A stretch of 64,000 nucleotides of DNA from CAZFLM01 sp964519955 (GTDB taxonomy: Bacteria; Armatimonadota; Chthonomonadetes; Chthonomonadales; CAJBBX01). This document shows positions 58,809-64,000 of the stretch, in pieces; the stretch's first letter is position 1; each line of letters begins with the position of its first letter. The notes under the pieces were generated by a model. It was given only the letters and a program-made list of their open reading frames with translations. It made no database searches and had not been told where the DNA came from. The stretch spans positions 49,759 to 113,758 of the forward strand of contig CAZFLM010000015.1 in assembly GCA_964519955.1 (NCBI GenBank), read 5' to 3'. Made by a program: the position numbers and the translations under genes.

Positions 58809-60824
58809 CTAGATGAAGATCTTGTACACCTGCAGGCCGTTGATGGGGCCGAAGAGCGCCCAGAACGATCCCACGATGTAGTCGCCCATGATCAGGCCGA
58901 GGAAGAACGGGATGCCCGCGTTGTGCGCCTTCATGCCGCCAAACCGCACGATGATGCTCTTGATGAACCACGAGATGAAGAACGCGAACCAGAAGTAGTC
59001 CATCGCGAACGAGACGGCGAGGGCGTAGCCGGCGGGGTGGAAGGGCCACCAGAGGAATGTTCCGCGCATGACCCGCAGGCCGAGCACCACCAGCGAGCCG
59101 CCGATCACGTAGGCGATCTGCGTGTAGTCGGGCTTCGTGGGGGTCTGCAGCCACCCGTTGAGGCGGTCGAAGGACTCGGCGCCGACCCAGCGCTTGTAGC
59201 CCACCGCGCGGCCCGTGGCGCCTTCCGCGAAGGTGACGTGCATGTTCGCGATGTAGGCGAAGAGGATGCCCAGAATCGCGGCGCCGATGAGCAGGTAGAG
59301 CAGGCGGTTCTGCTGCATGCGGCCGCCCTCCGCCATCTTCATCGCCTCGAGTTGGTTCGGCATGGGGTGCGCCCGGTAGCAGCGGTTGTACCAGTAGAGC
59401 ACGGACATCGCGCTCAGGTTCTGCGCCCCGACCGTGTTCACCCCGAAGAGCGTGACGAGCACCGTGCGCGGGTTTACGAAGTAGATCTCGTGCGGCGTGC
59501 CCAGCTCGGATCGGACGCGCGTCATGGCGATGGCGAGGAGGAAGAAGAGGCCGAAGAAGATGATCGCAACCCAGGCGCTCATGCCGATGCGCGAGGCGAA
59601 CCACCCGAGGAACAGGACGCCGAGGGCAATGCAGTAGAACGCGCGGCGGTAGGTGGCCTTCTCGGCAGGCGTCGCTGGCGCGTCTCCCTCGCCGATCCGC
59701 CCGGCCACCCGGCCGAACGCGGTCCGCCAGATCTGCGAGATGTGGTTGCGCAGCGACCACACGATGATGCTGCCCAGCGCGATCCACGCGCCGGAAGCCT
59801 GCTGCTCGAAGTAGGGGAAGCCGACGTTCGCCGCGCTGTCCCAGCCCATGGTGGCGCCCACGATCTGGAACACCTTGCGCATGGCGAAGAAGAACCAGCA
59901 CGAGAACGCCAAGTCGAGCGGCATGAAGTAGGCCAGACCGATAGCGAACGGGTACATCGAGATGTTCGTGTCCGCCGCCACGTTCCAGGGGCGCTGCGTC
60001 AGGTACTGACCGATGTTGTACTGCTTGACGAACTCAAGATAGGGCCACGAGGGCAGCAGGTAGTGGATGCCGTTGATGGTGTCGATGGCCGCGGCGAACG
60101 CGAAGCCCGCCCACATCATCTTGCTGCGCCAGAACGGCTGCTTCTCCTCCGTCGGGTTCGTCATGGCCAGCGGGAGCTGAACGATGGGGAACGCCAGCTT
60201 CTCGTTGTCGGTCCACGCCTTGCGGATGAGCGTGTTGATGCTCTGGCACACGAGGATGAGCACGCCGAGGAAGATGGCCCACCAGATGAGCGGGGCGATG
60301 AACGGGCCGTAGAAGCGCGGGTCACGCCAGTCGACCCCGCCCTGGTAGAACCCCTTGATGGCCGTTGCATCGCTGACCAGCAGGAACCGCATGGGATCGA
60401 GGTACTGGAAGAACGTCGTCTTGTAGCCGCTCTCCGGCGTGCCGAAGCGGTCGGCATGCGCGATGGCGCCGAACAGGTTCTGGATGAGGTCGTGCGCGGC
60501 CAGGACGCTGCCCATGACGAGCATGGTGTAGATCGTCAGCAGCTCGCCCTGGTCGAACGCCAGCCGGGGTCGCCACCGGCGTACCAGGAAGTTGCCGAGG
60601 CAGATGATGAAGAGGAAGAAGATGGGCGTGATGAAGAGCGGGAGACAGGTACCGTCGAGCGTGTACCACCGGACCTCGTCGATCGTGATCCAGTAGGCGT
60701 TCGCGATCATCAAGGGGATCGAGAACAGGATGGCTCGGAACGTGATGCCGCGCGACGGGGGTGCGGCCGTCTCGGCTGAGGTTGGAGAGGTGGCGGCCAC
60801 TGGCGGTTGCATGGACGTAATCAT
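58809..60824 (-). CDS. DUF6785/DUF6784-type polytopic membrane protein
   Basis: 671 residues with about 14 hydrophobic segments. I recognise the DUF6785-DUF6784 pattern, related to oligopeptide transporters of the OPT type: FRAILFSIPLMIANAYWITIDEV, LGNFLVRRWRPRLAFDQGELLTIYTM, GSVLAAHDLIQNLFG, and the C-terminal FLWWPFHPAGYALAVSFAMDYFWF. A transport role is likely but unproven. The start could be ATG 60824 or ATG 60812; neither has a clear ribosome binding site. It lies directly upstream of the serpins. Confidence 0.75.
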   Translation of the reverse strand: MITSMQPPVAATSPTSAETAAPPSRGITFRAILFSIPLMIANAYWITIDEVRWYTLDGTCLPLFITPIFFLFIICLGNFLVRRWRPRLAFDQGELLTIYTMLVMGSVLAAHDLIQNLFGAIAHADRFGTPESGYKTTFFQYLDPMRFLLVSDATAIKGFYQGGVDWRDPRFYGPFIAPLIWWAIFLGVLILVCQSINTLIRKAWTDNEKLAFPIVQLPLAMTNPTEEKQPFWRSKMMWAGFAFAAAIDTINGIHYLLPSWPYLEFVKQYNIGQYLTQRPWNVAADTNISMYPFAIGLAYFMPLDLAFSCWFFFAMRKVFQIVGATMGWDSAANVGFPYFEQQASGAWIALGSIIVWSLRNHISQIWRTAFGRVAGRIGEGDAPATPAEKATYRRAFYCIALGVLFLGWFASRIGMSAWVAIIFFGLFFLLAIAMTRVRSELGTPHEIYFVNPRTVLVTLFGVNTVGAQNLSAMSVLYWYNRCYRAHPMPNQLEAMKMAEGGRMQQNRLLYLLIGAAILGILFAYIANMHVTFAEGATGRAVGYKRWVGAESFDRLNGWLQTPTKPDYTQIAYVIGGSLVVLGLRVMRGTFLWWPFHPAGYALAVSFAMDYFWFAFFISWFIKSIIVRFGGMKAHNAGIPFFLGLIMGDYIVGSFWALFGPINGLQVYKIFI

Positions 60825-60855
60825 ATCACGCGGCGGGGGCTGGGGGCAAGTGGCA

Positions 60856-60916
60856 AGTGATCAGTGGCAAGTATCCAGTGGTCAGCGCGCGCGGGCGTCA
60901 CTGACCACTGATCACT
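60856..60916. repeat. nested inverted repeats around the 60.9 kb gene junction
   Basis: AGTGATCAGTGG (60856-60867) with CCACTGATCACT (60905-60916), and inside it CAGTGGTCAG (60876-60885) with CTGACCACTG (60901-60910). The right arm reaches the stop of the FGGY kinase gene, so it may end the kinase transcript. Confidence 0.7.
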
Positions 60917-62360
60917 AGTCACTGGCGTTCCCCGCCCGGCACGCCGCCGCCACGCTCTCCCACACGCCTACGCCCACCCCGGCCATGAGCGCTGCGCCGT
61001 ACGCGGCCTCCTCGCGGTGGGCGGGGAGCGTGATCGGGAGGCCGAACTCGCGCGAGAGGACGCCGGCGAACAGGGGGTTCTCGCGGATGCCGTTGCCGGA
61101 GCCGACGAGGACATCGGAGGAGGCGCCGGCCGCCGCCTCGACGCGCTGGGCTGCCTCGTGCAGCGAGCGGGCCTGGCCCTCGATGAGCGCGCGCGCCATG
61201 TGTCCGGGCGTGAAGTTGGCCTCCGACATGCCGGACCAGACGCCGCGGCGGTCGGGATCGTGCCGCGTGCCGGCGAAGCACGGGTCGCAGCGGAGGCCGT
61301 CGGCGCCGGGCGGTGCGGCTTCGGCGAGCGCGTTCATCGCCGCGTAGAGGCTGGCGTCGGTGGGGTGCTGCAGCACGTCGGCGCCGACCTGGCGGAAGAA
61401 GCGCTGGAGCAGGGCATAGGCCTTGCCGCCGCTGAGCCCGGCCTCGACCAGCAGGCACCCGCCGCGCGGGAACGGGCGCGTCTCGATGGGCGGCGCGATG
61501 ACCAGGCCGTCCGCGTAGCGCGCGACCTGCGCCCCCGTGCCCACATTCACCAGGAGCGTGCGCTCGCGGTCGGCGATGCTGCCCAGATAGCTCGCCTGGT
61601 GGTCGCCCATGGCCACGCAGACCGGCAGGCCCCGCGGTAGGCCCGTGGCCTCGGCGGCTGCGCGGCTCAGCTTGCCGGCGGGCTCGCCCGTCTCACGCAC
61701 CTCGGGGAATACGCCGCGCGAAAAGCCCAGCGCCGCGACGGCGTCGTCATCCCACGTGCCGCGCGCCAGGTCGAAGAGGCCGCTGCTGGCTCCGTTGGTC
61801 GCGTCGCACACGGGCCGGCCGCCGGTGAGCCGCGCGAAGAGGTAGTCCATGACGAAGCACGCCGTCGCGCCGGCCGGCAGGGCTCCGTTGCGCTGCATCC
61901 AGTAGAGCGTGAGGCCCATGAACCCGGTCGCCAGGGAGCAGCCCGCCCTTCGCGGAGCGTCCGGCCCGAGCAGCGCGGCCGCCTGCTGCGTGTAGGTGAG
62001 CCCGCCGGAGCCCGGCGCTTCCTCCTCGCCGCGGCGGTCCTGCCAGTTGACGAGGGGGCTCACCGGCGCGCCCGCGCCATCGACCAGCACGACGCCATGC
62101 TGCTGCCCGGTCAGCCCGATGGCCGCCACGTCGCGGAGCCCCTCGCCAAGCCCCGCCGCCATCTCGCGCAGCACGCGCAGCCCCAGCTCGCCGATCCGCC
62201 CCGCGTCCCACTCCGAGCGCCCGCGCACCTTACCCTCCGGCGTGGTCGTCTCCGCGTCATTGGCGCAGGTAGCGGTGCGCAGGACCTCGCCGCTGCCGGT
62301 GTCGAGCGCTAGCGCGGTAATGGTGGTGGTTCCCAGGTCGACAGATAGGGTGATGGGCAT
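60915..62360 (-). CDS. FGGY-family carbohydrate kinase (sedoheptulokinase/xylulokinase-like)
   Basis: 481 residues from ATG 62360. The ATP-binding DLGTTTITALALDTGSG begins the protein, followed by GLTGQQHGVVLVDGAG and SPLVNWQDRRG, which look like the sedoheptulokinase/xylulokinase branch. The second half has VAMGDHQASYLGS, VNVGTGAQVARY, and DVLVGSGNGIREN followed by AYGAALMAG. Substrate not proven. It lies just after the small HEAT gene (five-base gap), so these are probably co-transcribed. Confidence 0.85.
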   Translation of the reverse strand: MPITLSVDLGTTTITALALDTGSGEVLRTATCANDAETTTPEGKVRGRSEWDAGRIGELGLRVLREMAAGLGEGLRDVAAIGLTGQQHGVVLVDGAGAPVSPLVNWQDRRGEEEAPGSGGLTYTQQAAALLGPDAPRRAGCSLATGFMGLTLYWMQRNGALPAGATACFVMDYLFARLTGGRPVCDATNGASSGLFDLARGTWDDDAVAALGFSRGVFPEVRETGEPAGKLSRAAAEATGLPRGLPVCVAMGDHQASYLGSIADRERTLLVNVGTGAQVARYADGLVIAPPIETRPFPRGGCLLVEAGLSGGKAYALLQRFFRQVGADVLQHPTDASLYAAMNALAEAAPPGADGLRCDPCFAGTRHDPDRRGVWSGMSEANFTPGHMARALIEGQARSLHEAAQRVEAAAGASSDVLVGSGNGIRENPLFAGVLSREFGLPITLPAHREEAAYGAALMAGVGVGVWESVAAACRAGNASD

Positions 62361-62365
62361 GGCGG

Positions 62366-63286
62366 TCAGTGTCTCCGGTGGGTGGTGCGGCGTCGGCGCA
62401 GTCGGGCGTGGTGCAGCACGATCGGGCGGCGGGCGCGGCCCAAGAGCGTCACGAAGTGCCGGACTGCCCAGACCACCGACCCGTGGACCTGTTCCTCGTC
62501 GTCCAGGCACTCCAGGCACCGCTTGGCGCACTCGATGACTGCTGGCGCCAGGGTGAGGTCACCGAACTCCTCAGCGGCGAGGAAGTAGCACGCGTTCCAT
62601 CCGTCTTCATCGAGGAGCAGTTGCCGCAGCCGCGGGATGAAGCCGCGGTCGCCGAAGACGGCCAGTCCGTCCGCAGCCTCGCCCTGCACATCGGGGTTCG
62701 CGTCGTCGAGAGCCTGCCACAGCCGCGCGCGGGTCTCTGGGGTATCGTGGCCGCCCTGGTGGATGCCAAACGTGGCCCAGTCGCGTACGTCGTCATCCTC
62801 GTCGTCCATCAGGTGAAGAAGCGCGGCGCCCACGTTTGGCTTGTGGCCGATGTTGGTCTCGTTCCAGCAGGAACCGTAGTATGTGCCGAGCGCGTGGGCC
62901 ACCTGACGGCGCACCTCTGCACTCGGGTCAGATGCCGCGGCTACGAGGTCGGCAATGGCCTCCGGCGCGGCGTGGAAGCTGAGCGCCGCAGCCGCGCAGG
63001 ACCGCACCCAGTCGTCCGCATCCTCGCGCAGGACGCGGCGCAGGGTGGGCACGCCATCCGGCAGAGCCTTCCAGCTTGCTCCGGGCGGGTTTTCTGGGTC
63101 GGGCACCTGCCCCAGGATGTAGCAGCCCATCTCCCTCAGGCGGACCGACGGGTCAGCGCACCACTGGGCGGCCTGAGGGATGGCCTCGCGCCCGAGGCGG
63201 GCGAACTCGCGGGCCGCGTCGTAACGCGCGTCCTCGTCGTCGTCGAGGACGCGGCGCAGGAACGTCTCAGCAACAATGCCGCTCAC
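62366..63286 (-). CDS. HEAT-repeat protein
   Basis: 306 residues of helical repeats with no membrane anchor: DEDARYDAAREFARLGREAIP, VRLREMGCYILGQVPDPENP, DDWVRSCAAAALSFHAAPEAI, EVRRQVAHALGTYYG, VRDWATFGIHQGGHDTPETRA and VQGEAADGLAVFGDRG. This order is typical of PBS-lyase/HEAT proteins that act as protein-binding scaffolds. The C-terminus is Arg/His-rich. It starts in an ATGA overlap with the upstream gene at 63283-63909. Confidence 0.85.
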   Translation of the reverse strand: MSGIVAETFLRRVLDDDEDARYDAAREFARLGREAIPQAAQWCADPSVRLREMGCYILGQVPDPENPPGASWKALPDGVPTLRRVLREDADDWVRSCAAAALSFHAAPEAIADLVAAASDPSAEVRRQVAHALGTYYGSCWNETNIGHKPNVGAALLHLMDDEDDDVRDWATFGIHQGGHDTPETRARLWQALDDANPDVQGEAADGLAVFGDRGFIPRLRQLLLDEDGWNACYFLAAEEFGDLTLAPAVIECAKRCLECLDDEEQVHGSVVWAVRHFVTLLGRARRPIVLHHARLRRRRTTHRRH

Positions 63287-63909
63287 GCCCGCGCCCTCCC
63301 AACCGCCTCAGGCATGCCGCGCACCTGCGTCCAGTACTCCTCGCGCACGTCCTCGTCGATCTCGATGGGGATGCGCTCGCCGTGGAGGCGGTCGGCGCCG
63401 TCGCGGTGGGGGCCGGAGATCCAGTACTCCTCGCCGGTCTCCACGCAGTAGTAGTTGGACTTGAACCCGGCGCCGTTGAGCGAGCGGAACGAGAGGCCGC
63501 CGTAGTGCAGCGTGCGCCCGGAGCGGGAGTAGGTGACCCGGCCGATGCGCGCGGGGCCGCGCAGGCTCTCGGCCTTGCACTCGATGTAGAGGATGCGGCT
63601 CTTGGCCTGGGGCTCGGCGGGCGACGCACTCCGCGGCGTGGACGGCTTGTCGTCGAGACGCACGGCGGCCGGGTCGACGCCCATCTCCTCGAAGAGGCGC
63701 TGCTCCTCGTCGAAGCCGCGGCGGGGCAGGTCGTCGGCCTGGACGCGGTGGGCGTAGCGGAGCAATCCGTCGAACGTGCGGTCGCGCGCCTCGCGGTCCT
63801 TCAGCGCCTGGCGCCAGGGGTGGCCGACGGGGTCGGGCAGGGCGTAGTCCTCATCCCACAGGGCGTCGAACCGCTCGCGCAGCTCTGTCAACTCAATCCA
63901 CGTGTTCAT
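63283..63909 (-). CDS. conserved hypothetical protein
   Basis: 208 residues. The N-terminal half is helical and charged (ELRERFDALWDEDYALPDP; FDEEQRLFEEMGVDP). The C-terminal half has the pattern ILYIECKAESLRGPARIGRV, then SGRTLHYGGLSFRSLNGAGF, VETGEEYWISGPHRDGADR, which I know as a small conserved domain of unknown function in many bacteria. It overlaps the HEAT gene by four bases. To its right (63910-64000) a small inverted repeat GATCCC-TTAC-GGGATC at 63932-63947 is seen. Confidence 0.7.
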   Translation of the reverse strand: MNTWIELTELRERFDALWDEDYALPDPVGHPWRQALKDREARDRTFDGLLRYAHRVQADDLPRRGFDEEQRLFEEMGVDPAAVRLDDKPSTPRSASPAEPQAKSRILYIECKAESLRGPARIGRVTYSRSGRTLHYGGLSFRSLNGAGFKSNYYCVETGEEYWISGPHRDGADRLHGERIPIEIDEDVREEYWTQVRGMPEAVGRARA

Positions 63910-64000
63910 CGGCGTCGGTCCTTAACGGCGAAAAGCAGATCCCTTACGGGATCCGCGACACGAAGTCGCGCGACGGATTGTCATGCTGAGTACATTCTGA

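Noticed and set aside
1..64000. tRNA, rRNA, transposase or integrase genes, phage or plasmid functions
   Set aside because: None seen on either strand by reading; a tRNAscan or IS search would be needed to exclude very small remnants.

Overview
This is a high-GC (well over 60%), densely coded bacterial segment with no tRNA, rRNA, mobile element or CRISPR array that I can see. The mix of genes suggests a saprophytic, flagellated, sugar-polymer-degrading bacterium. It includes a type II pseudopilin-like protein of the kind abundant in Armatimonadota and Planctomycetota, a DUF6785-type membrane protein, many glycoside hydrolases, HEAT-repeat proteins, bacterial serpins and flhA/flhF. Armatimonadota is my best guess; this is inferred from gene content, not from a marker phylogeny.

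Layout. 1-6193: a truncated gamma-glutamyltransferase, a pseudopilin, a secreted low-complexity protein and a GH15 glucoamylase-type enzyme. 6346-11001 (minus): two GNAT acetyltransferases, two (alpha/alpha)6-type glycosidase-like proteins and a small unknown. 11131-17761 (plus): a secreted esterase/hydrolase, a HEAT-like membrane protein overlapping an SDR dehydrogenase, then rimI-tsaD-M50 protease with overlapping genes behind a clear sigma70-type promoter, then a large membrane-anchored HEAT protein. 17842-20254 (minus): a DUF4253 protein and a GAF-GGDEF diguanylate cyclase with a good promoter. 20389-25897: a clostripain-like lipoprotein with a substituted catalytic Cys, an aldo/keto reductase, a CoA-disulfide-reductase/rhodanese fusion and three small membrane proteins with His-containing tails. 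26072-28882: an isochorismatase-fold protein lacking the catalytic Cys, cheW, and an rplJ-rplL unit with promoter, L10 leader, attenuator and terminator.

29047-33836 (minus) is a tight operon: DeoR regulator, class III aminotransferase, cupin, FGGY kinase, creatininase-family amidohydrolase. A promoter and three helically phased GGTGA repeats lie upstream. It looks like a catabolic pathway for an unidentified sugar, amino sugar or lactam. 34222-37595: flhA-flhF. 37709-47933: an M24 peptidase, a formylglycine-generating-enzyme-like secreted protein whose promoter is overlapped by a perfect palindrome, mannonate dehydratase (uxuA), a secreted unknown, an RbsC/RbsB-type sugar transporter without a local ATPase, and a GH106-like secreted glycosidase. 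47971-54758 (minus): a DUF885 metallopeptidase-like protein, a GH2 beta-mannosidase, and ComEC split into a metallo-beta-lactamase gene and a membrane-channel gene.

54761-58659 carries three serpins in tandem, all secreted or membrane-attached, with different predicted P1 residues. They lie between comEC and a DUF6785 membrane protein. 60915-63909: a second FGGY kinase, a HEAT-repeat protein and a conserved unknown. A short hairpin repeat (core GGATGGGC-CTCCGT-GCCCGTCC and a GC-richer variant) is scattered through the intergenic spaces.
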